A stretch of 48,309 nucleotides of DNA, from positions 1 to 48,309 of the forward strand of contig JACDBH010000003.1 of NCBI GenBank assembly GCA_013694995.1. The letters run 5' to 3'. Origin of the DNA: Candidatus Saccharimonadota bacterium (GTDB lineage: Bacteria > Patescibacteriota > Saccharimonadia > Saccharimonadales > JACDBH01). The notes beneath the pieces were generated by a model, which saw nothing but the letters and a program-made list of their open reading frames with translations, was not told where the DNA came from and did no database searches. Positions 26,360-35,389 of the stretch are shown in pieces (position 1 is the stretch's first letter; each line of letters begins with the position of its first letter). The translations under genes were made by a program, and so were the position numbers.

Positions 26360-27715
26360 TTAGTTTTGGAATGGTTGTTCGCGCTTTGTATCCAAACTTC
26401 GAAATCGCTGTTTTTGGCGGTCAAAGTATAATTCGATATCGTCCGTTGGTCCGTTACGATGTTTCTTGATAAGGATCTTGGCAATATTTTTATTTTCGGT
26501 TTCGGGATTGTAGTATTCTTCACGGTATATAAAGGCCACTACATCTGCATCCTGTTCAATCGAGCCCGATTCACGCAAGTCAGCCAGCTGAGGAATCTGA
26601 GGGTTGCGATTTTCAACCGAGCGGCTCAACTGACTTAAGGCTATTACCGGCACATTAAGCTCACGGGCAATGCCTTTAAGGCCACGGGATATCTCGGATA
26701 TTTCCTGAACCCTGTTGCTATCTCCGGTAAAGCGTGACCCGCCACTCATCAACTGCAAATAGTCGACTATAACTAACCCTAATGGTCTTTGGTGGGCTTC
26801 ACGTCGAGCCTTAGTACGCATATCGCTTACTGAAACGCCAGGGCTATCATCAATAAAAATCTGAGCCTCGGATAAGGTACCCATGGCTTGGCCAATTTTT
26901 TCAAAATCGGTATCTGTAAGGTTACCGGTGCGCAAGTTCCAGGCATCGACCCCGGCTTCAGCAGCGAGTAACCTATCTACAAGCTGTTCCTTACTCATTT
27001 CCAGGGAAAAAATAAGTACCGGACGTTCAGCCTTGACGGCTACGTTATGGGCTAGATTAAGGGCTAGTGCGGTTTTGCCCATCGAAGGCCGGGCAGCAAT
27101 AATAATTAAATCAGATGGCTGTAAACCAGCTAGGACATTATCTAAATCACGATAACCGGTCGGAACGCCCCGCAACTTTCCCTTGTCCTTATGCAGCTCG
27201 TCAAGTCGGTCAAAGCTCGAATTTAATATATTTTCGATGCTATAAATATCCTGCTTAATATGTCTTTCGCTTACTTCGAACAGCCTGGTTTCAGCAGTTT
27301 CAACCAGCTCTTGTAGGCTTTTTGTTTCATCATAACCTAGTTCTGTAATTGTCCGGCTGGCTTTTATTAGCCGACGTCGCATGGCTTTTTGGGCAATTAT
27401 TTCAGCATAACGGTCAGCATGTGCAGCTGTTGGAACAAAATTTGTCAGTTCTGTGAGATAAGACGCTCCTCCCACCATGTCCAGCATACCTGTGCCCTTT
27501 AACTGATCAGATAGTGTTAGGACGTCAACCGGGCTGTGCTTTTCGTATAACTGCAATATGCCTTCGTAAATCCGGGCATGCTTTTCATCATAAAAATCTT
27601 CTGCCCTCACTATATCGGCAACTTTAACGATAGCATCGCTGTCTATAAGAATTGCGCCAAGTAACGAAGCCTCGGCTTCAGTATTCTGTGGCGGTATTAC
27701 AACTTGTTCGTCCAT
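26360..27715 (-). CDS. dnaB: Replicative DNA helicase
   Basis: PPQNTEAEASLLGAIL, IIAARPSMGKTALALN, VIVDYLQLM, ALSQLSRSVENR. Confidence 0.97.
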   Translation of the reverse strand: MDEQVVIPPQNTEAEASLLGAILIDSDAIVKVADIVRAEDFYDEKHARIYEGILQLYEKHSPVDVLTLSDQLKGTGMLDMVGGASYLTELTNFVPTAAHADRYAEIIAQKAMRRRLIKASRTITELGYDETKSLQELVETAETRLFEVSERHIKQDIYSIENILNSSFDRLDELHKDKGKLRGVPTGYRDLDNVLAGLQPSDLIIIAARPSMGKTALALNLAHNVAVKAERPVLIFSLEMSKEQLVDRLLAAEAGVDAWNLRTGNLTDTDFEKIGQAMGTLSEAQIFIDDSPGVSVSDMRTKARREAHQRPLGLVIVDYLQLMSGGSRFTGDSNRVQEISEISRGLKGIARELNVPVIALSQLSRSVENRNPQIPQLADLRESGSIEQDADVVAFIYREEYYNPETENKNIAKILIKKHRNGPTDDIELYFDRQKQRFRSLDTKREQPFQN

Positions 27716-29164
27716 TCAAGAATCTAGCACCTCTCCCCCACCAAAAATATTTGTTATCGATGACAGCTCCTCATTCATAATAATTGGAATGGTAAAAGAT
27801 ACAGGTTCGGTAGTTCGAGCCATTGGTTTTAATTTCGTGCTCTCATGAACCGCTTCAATTGTCAGGTCAAGGCCTGTAACGGCTATGACGGCTGCACGAA
27901 TTTTAGCTTTAGTTGGAGCGTCGGCCACCTTTTTCTGATGAAATCCAAACCCAAACGATAGTTTTAGTCTATCACCATCTATGTGTGGCTTTGCCATCCT
28001 TAGTATTCCATATAAGGTATTATTTGTTGATTTAATGTCTGCTAATACTTCATTCCACCAGTTATCTTGTAGTCCTTGACGGGTAGGCTTACTGTTTATA
28101 TGAACATTTTCAGTTTTGAGCGGTTTGCTAATCTCCACAGAAGCCACTGTTTTTTGTGGTTTTTCGGCTATATTCGGCTGTTTTAGGGCTGCTGGTGAAG
28201 AATTTATTGCATCACAGTCTAAATTAGCTTTGAATAGGGAAATTTCAAGCTGGGCGCCCGGCTCAGTACTGGCATTAACCTTTAAAAGATCTGCTAACAG
28301 GCTATTCATTACTTTAGTATTTTCGCCGCTTATTATCCGGGTTCGGATAGCTGCTGCCAGTTGTTTGGCGGCCTGAGCTGGACTAATGCCACTATTCACT
28401 AACCGATCTAGGGCATCTATAATCTCGGCCGGCGAACCAGACAATGTAGCGGACTCAAGGCCTACAATATGTTCAGATGCTGCTAATCCAATTAATTTTT
28501 CGGCATCGTTTTTGGTTATTTTATTCTTGCTATTACCAACCTGCTCCAACAAGCTGATACTATCTCTGAAGCTACCTCTGCCATGACGTGCCAATAACAA
28601 CAAGGCATCCTCATCAATATTCATGCCTTCTTGCTTAGCAATAACACCCAAATGCTTAATAGCGTCAACTTCATCTATAGGTTTAAAAGTATGGCGCTGT
28701 GTGCGACTGATTATCGTTTCCGGCAACTTATGAACCTCAGTAGTGGCTAATATAAATACCACATGCTTAGGCGGTTCCTCAAGAGTTTTTAGTAATGCAT
28801 TAAAAGCTTCCTTGGTTAGCATATGCACCTCGTCGATAATATAGACTTTGTAATCCGCCGATGTAGGCGCTATATGTACTTTGTCGCGCAGCTCACGGAT
28901 TTCGTCAATCCGGCGATTGCTGGCGGCGTCTATTTCAATAATGTCTAGGTGCGCGCTTTCATCGGTATAAGGTAACCGATTAATCTCATGCGCTAGGATT
29001 CGTGCTATAGAAGTTTTACCTGTTCCTCGTGGGCCGGTAAATAAATAAGCGTGATTTATCTTGCCCTGTTTGATGGCACGCTGGAGTGTAAGGGTAATAT
29101 GTTTTTGCCCGACAATTTCCGATAGTTTTTTTGACCGATATTTTCGGTACAGCGCTTGCCCCAA
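27716..29164 (-). CDS. dnaX: DNA polymerase III subunit gamma/tau (TTG start)
   Basis: ALYRKYRSKKLSEIVGQKHI, FTGPRGTGKTSIARILA, IDEVHMLTKEAFNALLKTLEEPP. Start codon TTG after AGGAAAGAGAGGG. Confidence 0.96.
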   Translation of the reverse strand: MGQALYRKYRSKKLSEIVGQKHITLTLQRAIKQGKINHAYLFTGPRGTGKTSIARILAHEINRLPYTDESAHLDIIEIDAASNRRIDEIRELRDKVHIAPTSADYKVYIIDEVHMLTKEAFNALLKTLEEPPKHVVFILATTEVHKLPETIISRTQRHTFKPIDEVDAIKHLGVIAKQEGMNIDEDALLLLARHGRGSFRDSISLLEQVGNSKNKITKNDAEKLIGLAASEHIVGLESATLSGSPAEIIDALDRLVNSGISPAQAAKQLAAAIRTRIISGENTKVMNSLLADLLKVNASTEPGAQLEISLFKANLDCDAINSSPAALKQPNIAEKPQKTVASVEISKPLKTENVHINSKPTRQGLQDNWWNEVLADIKSTNNTLYGILRMAKPHIDGDRLKLSFGFGFHQKKVADAPTKAKIRAAVIAVTGLDLTIEAVHESTKLKPMARTTEPVSFTIPIIMNEELSSITNIFGGGEVLDS

Positions 29165-29202
29165 ACCTTTGACCCTCTCTTTCCTAATTAGTATAGCCTA
29201 AA

Positions 29203-29886
29203 CTATAGCTCTCGTCGTGCAGGCCTGTGCAAAGGATGAGGAAAAGATGTGGACGGCTCAGGGTTCCTATAGTGTAGAGTTTCCGATTGTGTCCCATGAG
29301 TTAGCAACCCTGCTTTTTCTGAATAATCTAAAGTTACAAATGCTGCCGCTCCTATACCAGCAAGCGCCAGGGTGCCTGCACCTATCCTCGCAATATTTTT
29401 TAATACCAGATTATTAATATTTTCAGCAGCAAACATAAAACCAATACCCAAGTTAGTCGCAAACTCAGAATATTTACCAGCTTTAGTAACCTGCAGTTCA
29501 ATGCCCTTTCTTTCGGCAGCTAAAGTTATAGTACTTTTTGTAGCTTTTTGAGCGAGAGATAAAAAACCTATACTTTTTGGTATAACCCTACTTTTTAACC
29601 CGGCCACCAGCATGCTGCTGGTAAAAAGCACATCTACTGATGGGTCGAGTTTGCGTCCAAGTTCCGAACGTTTAAAACCAAATTTAGCAAGCCCTGGTCT
29701 TTTGTCTTCTTGTCGCGCAAGTATTCCATCCAAATTGTCACTCATTGCAAACAAACCTGCTTTCCACCAGTTTTCGCGAGGATTGTCGTGCATCATATTA
29801 TAGAGTTTTGGGATTGCCAAAGCTCGACATGCAGTTAAAAAGTTAGGCACCGTTGCAATATCATGGGTATCTATTTTAGGCATCAT
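29203..29886 (-). CDS. CDP-alcohol phosphatidyltransferase-like protein with an expanded motif
   Basis: DNLDGILARQEDKRPGLAKFGFKRSELGRKLDPSVD resembles DxxDGxxAR...GxxxDxxxD. Confidence 0.72.
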   Translation of the reverse strand: MMPKIDTHDIATVPNFLTACRALAIPKLYNMMHDNPRENWWKAGLFAMSDNLDGILARQEDKRPGLAKFGFKRSELGRKLDPSVDVLFTSSMLVAGLKSRVIPKSIGFLSLAQKATKSTITLAAERKGIELQVTKAGKYSEFATNLGIGFMFAAENINNLVLKNIARIGAGTLALAGIGAAAFVTLDYSEKAGLLTHGTQSETLHYRNPEPSTSFPHPLHRPARREL

Positions 29887-29970
29887 ACTTCAACACTAAC
29901 ACAAGAAGCGGACATAACCAGGAGCAATAAGTAGTAGTTATAAAATGCATATAGCAGTTAGCACAGAGCG

Positions 29971-30064
29971 ATTCGTAATCAACTTTATTTTCACCATCAA
30001 TAATTTGATATAGAAAGTAGTAAGTAGGCACCGGCAGTATTGCTGGAAACATGAAATTACGAAT
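29971..30064. ncRNA. Candidate structured intergenic RNA, multi-branch fold
   Basis: 9-bp closing helix ATTCGTAAT/ATTACGAAT with internal hairpins ATCAA-TAAT-TTGAT and CCGGCA-GTAT-TGCTGG; followed by a T run on the + strand. Confidence 0.25.
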
Positions 30065-30092
30065 TTTTATGACTTATAAATAGATGAATGTA

Positions 30093-30599
30093 TTAAAGCG
30101 CAGCTTCAAGTGCGGCCCATTCGGCTATGCCGTCCTCGGGTATATTCACGCTGACTTGGTCGCCTGGTTTAGCTTTAAAATAGGTGACGCTTGCAAGCAG
30201 GACTCTATAATCCTTGCCGTCGAAGTTTACGATGTAATGGCCATCTTTTTGTACCAAAGTGCCGACTACTTGCTTGCGTGGGATTGGACCAATTTGCTTG
30301 TATAAAAATGCACCATCTTCAGCTATGGTGAGCTTTAGGATATCGCCCTGTACAAGTTTTGACTTGCTGGCATAGTTTGCTGGTACCGGGTATGTTTTAG
30401 CATCACTACCAACCATGTTTTGGCCATCAAAAACACCCTCAATAATTTTGCCAACTTGTTCGTCTTTAACACTTGAAGTAACTTCAGAATCATCGCCAAC
30501 TAAACTAACTAGCAGTTCTTTTGCAGCTGCTAGGTTTGTTTCGGCCTCCTGGATAAGCGCTCTCAACCGCTTAACCTGTTTTTCTGGTAAATCTGCCAT
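30093..30599 (-). CDS. Conserved-looking hypothetical protein (coiled-coil N-terminus, beta-rich C-terminus)
   Basis: Intact 168-aa ORF with SD GAGGAC, downstream of rplL in the same orientation. Confidence 0.7.
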   Translation of the reverse strand: MADLPEKQVKRLRALIQEAETNLAAAKELLVSLVGDDSEVTSSVKDEQVGKIIEGVFDGQNMVGSDAKTYPVPANYASKSKLVQGDILKLTIAEDGAFLYKQIGPIPRKQVVGTLVQKDGHYIVNFDGKDYRVLLASVTYFKAKPGDQVSVNIPEDGIAEWAALEAAL

Positions 30600-30697
30600 C
30601 TTTGTAAGTCCTCGAAGTGTTTATCTTAGGTACACTTGAAATTAACGTATCACGATTACCAAAGCAAGTCAAAGATAAGCAGTTTATTCTGTGGATA

Positions 30698-30736
30698 AAT
30701 TAAAAGAAACTGTTTTTATAGCAGTTTCTTTTAATT
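30698..30736 (-). terminator. Rho-independent terminator downstream of rplJL
   Basis: 15-bp perfect stem AATTAAAAGAAACTG/CAGTTTCTTTTAATT, U-rich 3' arm on the minus strand. Confidence 0.8.
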
Positions 30737-30753
30737 CTTGTCTTTTTAGTTGT

Positions 30754-31140
30754 TTAAGCTAATTCTACGGTTGCGCCGGCTTCTTCCAAGGTTTTCTTGG
30801 CAGCTTCGGCATCGTCTTTTTTAGCTTTTTCTAGAACTGTCTTAGGGGCCCCATCTACAATAGCTTTAGCTTCTCCTAGGCCAAGACCGGTTATGTCTTT
30901 GACTGCCTTGATGACAGCGACTTTTTGTGCTCCGGCGTCCTTAAGTACAACGTCGTATTCGTTCTTAGCTTCTTCGGCAGGAGCTGTGTCAGTAGCACTT
31001 GGTCCAGCGACCGCAACAGCCGCAGCAGGTTCTATACCGTACTCTTCTTTTAAGATTGTTCCCAGTTCATTAACTTCCAAAACGCTCAAATTAACGAGTT
31101 GTTCTGCAAATTTCTTTAGATCAGTTTTTGCATCTGCCAT
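30754..31140 (-). CDS. rplL: 50S ribosomal protein L7/L12
   Basis: [42 protein letters not shown]. Confidence 0.98.
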   Translation of the reverse strand: MADAKTDLKKFAEQLVNLSVLEVNELGTILKEEYGIEPAAAVAVAGPSATDTAPAEEAKNEYDVVLKDAGAQKVAVIKAVKDITGLGLGEAKAIVDGAPKTVLEKAKKDDAEAAKKTLEEAGATVELA

Positions 31141-31167
31141 AATATTGTTCCTTTGCTTTAAATTAAT

Positions 31168-31689
31168 TTATGCCTTTGAGGCCTCGATAGATTGAAGTAA
31201 GCCATGGAGATTGCCTTTTAGGCCACTTATAACACCATTTACAGGTGACTTAAGTGTATTGATGATTCCTGCAATAAGCTGCGGTTTGCTAGGCAAACTA
31301 GCAAGGACGGTGACGCTTTGTGCGCTCATAAACTCACCTTCAGACGTAATAGCACCAACAAACTCAATAGTCGGGTTGGTTTTAGCAAAATTAGCCAGGC
31401 TTTGGGCTGGCGCAACTTCGTCTTCTGAGTTGAAGGCATAAAGTAGTTGCCCTGTTAAGGCGCTTTTGTCGATGTCCTTCAGTTTGTCATTACTTTCCAG
31501 AGCCTTAATTAGGAGGCGGTTTTTGACAACACTGACTTTGGTTCCGCTTGCCTTTGCTTCGCGCCGGAGTGCTTGGATAGCTTTGACGGTCGTGCCCTGA
31601 TATTTCGCAACTACTGTCAGCTTAGAGTTTCCGAGTAGTTCACTAACCTCAGTGACAACCTCATGTTTCTTTGATTTGGTTAAAGCCAT
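31168..31689 (-). CDS. rplJ: 50S ribosomal protein L10
   Basis: MALTKSKKHEVVTEVSELLGNSKLTVVAKYQGTTVKAIQALRREAKASGTKVSVVKNRL; SD GAGG before the ATG. The 31761 start in the ORF track lies in the leader. Confidence 0.95.
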   Translation of the reverse strand: MALTKSKKHEVVTEVSELLGNSKLTVVAKYQGTTVKAIQALRREAKASGTKVSVVKNRLLIKALESNDKLKDIDKSALTGQLLYAFNSEDEVAPAQSLANFAKTNPTIEFVGAITSEGEFMSAQSVTVLASLPSKPQLIAGIINTLKSPVNGVISGLKGNLHGLLQSIEASKA

Positions 31690-31870
31690 TAATATTTCCT
31701 CTTTAGACCTTAGTTTGTTCGCCGTGCTTCGACCGTAGCAGCAGGCTTGATTACCAGGCAAATAAAAAATGCCTCTGAATTACTTCAAAGACACCTGAAT
31801 AACAAAATATTTGTCGTTCACCTAGGTAGCATTCTTAAATCTTTTCGATCGCTACTGTCTTTGGTAATCA
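31690..31870 (-). promoter_or_regulatory. rplJL attenuator leader
   Basis: Minus strand: terminator GTCTTTGAA/TTCAGAGGC followed by ATTTTTTA (31763-31792); antiterminator CAAAGACA (31863-31856) pairing with TGTCTTTG (31793-31786); 12-bp enclosing IR 31745-31756/31862-31873. Confidence 0.72.
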
Positions 31871-31875
31871 AGCAA

Positions 31876-31904
31876 ACTATACACTACTTGTCTGTTGGTG
31901 TAAA
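31876..31904 (-). promoter_or_regulatory. Promoter of the rplJL operon (TTTACA-N17-TATAGT)
   Basis: Reverse complement of 31899-31904 is TTTACA and of 31876-31881 is TATAGT; 17-nt spacer. Confidence 0.7.
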
Positions 31905-32075
31905 GGCATTTGTAGCTGGTTCTACTTGCTGGGGCGCTGGCATATACTCATGGCGTCTTGCTTCCCATTCTTTTGCTGTCTGTGGTCTTCTGTAGGACAA
32001 AAATGCCCGTTTGGAAATTTCTGCAGCAGTTTCATTATCCATGTCTGTGTTTTCTTGTGCGTGTAATGCTTCCAT
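31884..32075 (-). CDS. Small hypothetical protein (63 aa)
   Basis: MEALHAQENTDMDNETAAEISKRAFLSYRRPQTAKEWEARRHEYMPAPQQ; preceded by GGAGAATAAGA. Confidence 0.5.
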   Translation of the reverse strand: MEALHAQENTDMDNETAAEISKRAFLSYRRPQTAKEWEARRHEYMPAPQQVEPATNAFTPTDK

Positions 32076-32260
32076 TCTTATTCTCCGTAAGGCTTTTGCG
32101 CATCAGGATTGATGAATACTACAATCTGTTCCGCTGGTGCGGCCACTGAGCCTGCAACGGCCCACAGGCACGGATGCTGTAGTTCTGGAATGCGGTGTTC
32201 AAAATGTGCTGGATGCGGATATCTTGATCATAATGTTTCGTTTGGCATATGACTCTCCTA

Positions 32261-32290
32261 AAAATTAAAAAACTTCACCTACGAGTGAAG
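32261..32290 (-). terminator. Rho-independent terminator-like hairpin
   Basis: Minus strand CTTCAC-TCGTAG-GTGAAG followed by TTTTTTAATTTTT. Confidence 0.6.
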
Positions 32291-32608
32291 CCTTCTTGGT
32301 TATTGGTTGTATTGCGGATTCTTTACGGCTTCACTCCATTTTAGCAATACAACCTTTCGCAATAATCACGATATTTAGTAAATTCTTATGCTTAGTATTT
32401 TGGCTCATGGAACTGATAGTACTTCTTATCAAGTGCTGAGTCAACTATTAAGGCATTGACAATGATTTTTCATGCGCGTACATTTAATAATCGTAATGAA
32501 GGGAAACACATATATTTGCACAAAACTAATGAATCGAGCAATCGATTTCATTAAGATTTCGCATTAATCACTGTCTCAGATTAAACTTACACAACTAGCA
32601 ACCAAGTG

Positions 32609-32640
32609 ACCGACTGAGACAAAAAAACAGTCGGTTTTTT
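32609..32640 (+). terminator. Rho-independent terminator-like hairpin
   Basis: ACCGACTG-AGACAAAAAAA-CAGTCGGTTTTTT. Confidence 0.7.
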
Positions 32641-32702
32641 ACTGCTAAACAAAAAAATTAAATTTAGCGCTCGTGTAATCACACGCATATGAAAGAAAAA
32701 AA

Positions 32703-33077
32703 ATGAGCGACATATTAGTACAAGAAAGAATCAATTATCTTCAAAAACATTATTCTGTGGATATCTTAGCGTCAATGCACCTAGGTTCTGCCTCAGAAAA
32801 AGCAAAAGGTCATGCGCAAAGAGTAAGAGAATTAGCTTTAAAAGCCGGTGGTCTGGTTAGTTTTTTTGTAGTAGGCGAATCATTTCATGAAGATCAGCAC
32901 AAAGCGTTTTGTGATGAAATGGAAATAGATAATAATCTTTTTGAAAGGCACTACCCAATATTGATTAGTACCGATCGGGTGACAGTCCTACACCGTATGC
33001 CTCAGCTTCATGATGAGTCAGAAACTATATACGGCGTGCATTATTATGTGGAGCATATTTTATTTGACAGGGATTAA
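32703..33077 (+). CDS. Hypothetical protein (124 aa)
   Basis: Intact ORF convergent with the tmk-thyX fusion; no recognised motif. Confidence 0.55.
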   Translation: MSDILVQERINYLQKHYSVDILASMHLGSASEKAKGHAQRVRELALKAGGLVSFFVVGESFHEDQHKAFCDEMEIDNNLFERHYPILISTDRVTVLHRMPQLHDESETIYGVHYYVEHILFDRD

Positions 33078-35389
33078 GACAGTTGACTAAGTTTGAACTG
33101 CGTGTAACGTTCGGCCGCTAGGCGGGTTAGCTCCTCGTCTTCGCCTTTGTTTACAAATTTCATGGCTGTAGCAAGCATAGGATGGGCTTCAGCCAGCCTA
33201 TCATGCATCTCTTGTACCAATTTACGATAACCTGGATGCCCTTGAGGACTGGTGCGTAGCTCGTGTAAATGGAAAGCTTCGCGGGCATTATATATAACCT
33301 TCCAGCGCATACGGTGCCCTAAAAGAGTGGCATATTGGGCTTCAAGTTCACAACCTTCAGACTGCATAAAGCTGTATAGCTCGGCGCTTTTATCAAAGCA
33401 TTTCTCGAATAGCTCACTTAAACCCGCCTGTTCTACAAGTTCTGGAATATCAAACCCATAACGGGGTGTCAAGAGCTGCCATTCCATAGCATCCACCATT
33501 CTATGCCTTTGTAAATCCCGAAAAATACCGTAATCACACATCAAATCCCACGAATAATGAGCGGCTTCTAAAGCCCTACCCGGCTTATGTCGTCGGTTCA
33601 ATCGCTCACCAATATAGGTATTGAAAGCATCAAGTTTTTGTTCGTAGTTCCAGCTATTTATTTCTTTTTTTAAGTAATCTAAACTTACGGCGGAGTGTTC
33701 ATATAACATATGTGGTAACAGGTCGAGCTCATTGCGCGGCCAGTAGTCCACTAACTGCACATCGTTATCCATTATTCCTGACGACTGAGGTAATGTTTTT
33801 TCAACCATTTCTTGGACGGCCTTAAATGTGTTAGCGCGATAAGCAATTGTCGCCCCGCCTCTATCTGGCTTATCAGCCCGTTCTAAGAATGTCGGGATAA
33901 TCTTACGGGCTTCTTGCAGCATAGACTCTCCGGTTGTTCTTGCTTCCGGCAGCTCGTCGCTCATAAGATGCATAATTAGATTCTCGAGTGCCTGCCCTGA
34001 AGCGTAAATGCCGACCGTGGATCGAGTTGAAACAGGCAATACTGCTCTAATTGCGTCGCAGGCCTGGGCGCGGGTCGCACCATTAAAAGCAGCATCGCGC
34101 TCCTTTTCTGGCACGTTACTACGATCACGTACATAATCGCTCAATTTGTGCACCATATCAGAATAAATATCAAAAATTTCATCCATCGTTTTTAAGTAAG
34201 TAATCTTTACTTTTTTTGATAAATTCACGGGCACGTGATAACGGTAATGTCCTTCAATGTCCTTCTGGTCAAAATATATATAACGCGTAGACTGTTCAAG
34301 ATATGATGCTAGCCTTCCCCATTCAAGTTTTTTAGTTAGGAGATTGCTAGCGTTCTCAACTACAACATGTAATCCGACTAATTGTTGGACAGAATCATCA
34401 CCGTAGGCTGTTATGACCCGGCTTAAAAGCTTCTCATCCTTACCTAGGCTGGCAGCAAATTCATCTAGAAGTGTTATGCGCATATCGTCGCCGCGGCGTG
34501 AAAGGCGGGCCATTGCGGCAGCAATTGTGGTAGTACTTAACTTATCTGTAAAAGCATATACATCTCCGTCAGTTGATGTAACGGCGTCTGCCAAAAAAGC
34601 CTTACCATCCTCGGTAACGGAATAATTATTATTCTTATCTTTAGTTACATAACTAATTTCTTCCCCGTTTTCCAGCCGTTGCTTTTTATCTTCAATAACT
34701 TCCTTTATAGAAGTAGCTGGGGCTGTCAGGCTGACTTTTGATGCCGCTGCTGCCACTGGCCCACCTGGCGATATTTGTCCATGTAGAGTCTTCCAAATTG
34801 CCTCTGAAACCTTATCGGCTGCGTTACTAGCAAATATAACTGGGTAACCACGTTGTTTGGCTTCCCATAAGTAGCCAGCACGTACTCGCTCCAAAAAACT
34901 TATGTCTAGGTTATCAAATCGTTCACCGGCACTGCGGCCTATGGCTCTTTGGTGCAATACTGATGCCGGTGCATCTAATACTATTGTCATATCTGGCTGC
35001 ATATCGGAGACCGCAAACGCAATTATGCTATTAATGGTTTCATAATCAGGCACATCACCGCGGCCATAGTATTGGATGGCAAGAGTGGTAAGGAAATTGC
35101 GATCACAAAGACATATAACACCTTGATCACGAGCCTTTCTAATAACTTCAAGCGATTGACTGCGTGCGGCGTTATAAAGTAAAACTTCGGTCCGGGTGTT
35201 CATAGGATAGCGCGGATCCTGAGTCAGCATGCGTATAGCACGGGCAGTTAAATCACTTTGTGAATCAGGTTCGCGGAATAAACGGACTGGGTAACCGGCG
35301 ACTTCTAGGCGGTGTGCAAGAATTTCTAATTGCGTGGTTTTGCCAACACCCTCCGGCCCCTCTAGTACTATGTAGCGTCCCCTATTCAT
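33074..35389 (-). CDS. Thymidylate kinase fused to two ThyX-like (flavin-dependent thymidylate synthase) domains
   Basis: N-terminus VLEGPEGVGKTTQLEILAHRL...LCDRNFLTTLAIQYYGRG...TIVLDAP (Tmk). Then YGDDSVQQLVGLHVVVENASNLLTKKLEWGRLASYLEQSTRY and a second domain FRDLQRHRMVDAMEWQLLTPRYGF...LLGHRMRWKVIYNAREAFHLHELRTSPQGH (ThyX-like). Confidence 0.9.
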   Translation of the reverse strand: MNRGRYIVLEGPEGVGKTTQLEILAHRLEVAGYPVRLFREPDSQSDLTARAIRMLTQDPRYPMNTRTEVLLYNAARSQSLEVIRKARDQGVICLCDRNFLTTLAIQYYGRGDVPDYETINSIIAFAVSDMQPDMTIVLDAPASVLHQRAIGRSAGERFDNLDISFLERVRAGYLWEAKQRGYPVIFASNAADKVSEAIWKTLHGQISPGGPVAAAASKVSLTAPATSIKEVIEDKKQRLENGEEISYVTKDKNNNYSVTEDGKAFLADAVTSTDGDVYAFTDKLSTTTIAAAMARLSRRGDDMRITLLDEFAASLGKDEKLLSRVITAYGDDSVQQLVGLHVVVENASNLLTKKLEWGRLASYLEQSTRYIYFDQKDIEGHYRYHVPVNLSKKVKITYLKTMDEIFDIYSDMVHKLSDYVRDRSNVPEKERDAAFNGATRAQACDAIRAVLPVSTRSTVGIYASGQALENLIMHLMSDELPEARTTGESMLQEARKIIPTFLERADKPDRGGATIAYRANTFKAVQEMVEKTLPQSSGIMDNDVQLVDYWPRNELDLLPHMLYEHSAVSLDYLKKEINSWNYEQKLDAFNTYIGERLNRRHKPGRALEAAHYSWDLMCDYGIFRDLQRHRMVDAMEWQLLTPRYGFDIPELVEQAGLSELFEKCFDKSAELYSFMQSEGCELEAQYATLLGHRMRWKVIYNAREAFHLHELRTSPQGHPGYRKLVQEMHDRLAEAHPMLATAMKFVNKGEDEELTRLAAERYTQFKLSQLS

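Noticed and set aside
32078-32248. Genome-wide UGA recoding (code 25, as in SR1/Gracilibacteria)
   Set aside because: Several genes (e.g. the sortase) end properly at TGA, and only one short frame has an internal TGA.
32112-32252. Plus-strand Cys-rich 46-aa peptide (MNTTICSAGAATEPATAHRHGCCSSGMRCSKCAGCGYLDHNVSFGI)
   Set aside because: Looks zinc-ribbon-like but is antisense to the SD-preceded minus-strand frame; too short to support without conservation data.
31800-32700. 4.5S/SRP RNA, 6S RNA, tmRNA or RNase P in the larger intergenic spaces
   Set aside because: None of the hallmark conserved sequences of these RNAs were seen by eye; a covariance-model search would be needed to exclude them fully.
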